From contig CALIMD010000040.1 in assembly GCA_938028645.1 (NCBI GenBank), positions 1 to 5,476 on the forward strand: DNA of 5,476 nucleotides. The letters are read 5' to 3'. The position numbers were made by a program, and so were the translations under genes. The notes under the pieces were generated by a model, which was not told the origin of the DNA, ran no database searches, and saw only the letters and a program-made list of their open reading frames with translations. Source of the stretch: an uncultured Alphaproteobacteria bacterium. GTDB taxonomy: Bacteria; Pseudomonadota; Alphaproteobacteria; Thalassobaculales; Thalassobaculaceae. This document shows, in pieces, positions 5,476-5,476 of this stretch (position 1 is its first letter; every line of letters begins with the position of its first letter).

Positions 5476-5476
5476 G

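Overview
The window reads as part of a chromosome from a moderately AT-rich alphaproteobacterium, possibly marine. This placement is an inference. It rests on the style of the glycosyltransferases, the small CYRT-type lipoprotein, and the DUF3445 and beta-alanine:pyruvate aminotransferase genes. No rRNA, tRNA, CRISPR array or mobile element is visible. The window is densely coding: every intergenic gap is shorter than about 115 bases.

Layout from left to right. (1) 1-423, plus strand: the C-terminal 140 codons of an AMP-forming acyl-CoA synthetase. (2) 445-1374, minus: a complete DUF3445 / heme-dependent oxidative N-demethylase alpha-subunit-like protein, convergent with gene 1. (3) 1422-1685, minus: an 87-residue lipoprotein. 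(4) 1750-3078, minus: a class III omega-aminotransferase of the beta-alanine:pyruvate type. (5) 3173-4198, minus: a GT4-type glycosyltransferase. (6) 4309-5319, plus: a GT9 (heptosyltransferase-like) glycosyltransferase with a TTG start. (7) 5296-5475, minus: the C-terminal 59 codons of another protein, probably a second GT9-type transferase, whose 3' end overlaps that of gene 6 by 24 bases.

Genes 5, 4, 3 and 2 lie head to tail on the minus strand with gaps of 94, 64 and 47 bases, so co-transcription is possible. The mix is odd, because a cell-surface glycosyltransferase precedes amine-metabolism enzymes. Genes 5, 6 and 7 look like the edge of a cluster building lipopolysaccharide core or another surface glycan. 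Genes 4 and 2 could both act on amines, one by transamination and the other by oxidative N-demethylation, but no shared substrate is demonstrated.

The most interesting non-coding element is the 110-base divergent region 4199-4308. It holds a 60-bp dyad (4219-4278) with 11-base outer arms and a perfect 10-base inner palindrome on the same axis. The arms supply mirror-image -35-like boxes, and the -10-like boxes abut at the axis, which suggests a symmetric bidirectional promoter or an operator. The same TTGATTyTAG word recurs upstream of the aminotransferase gene. I see no clear evidence of a wholly new multi-gene system here.
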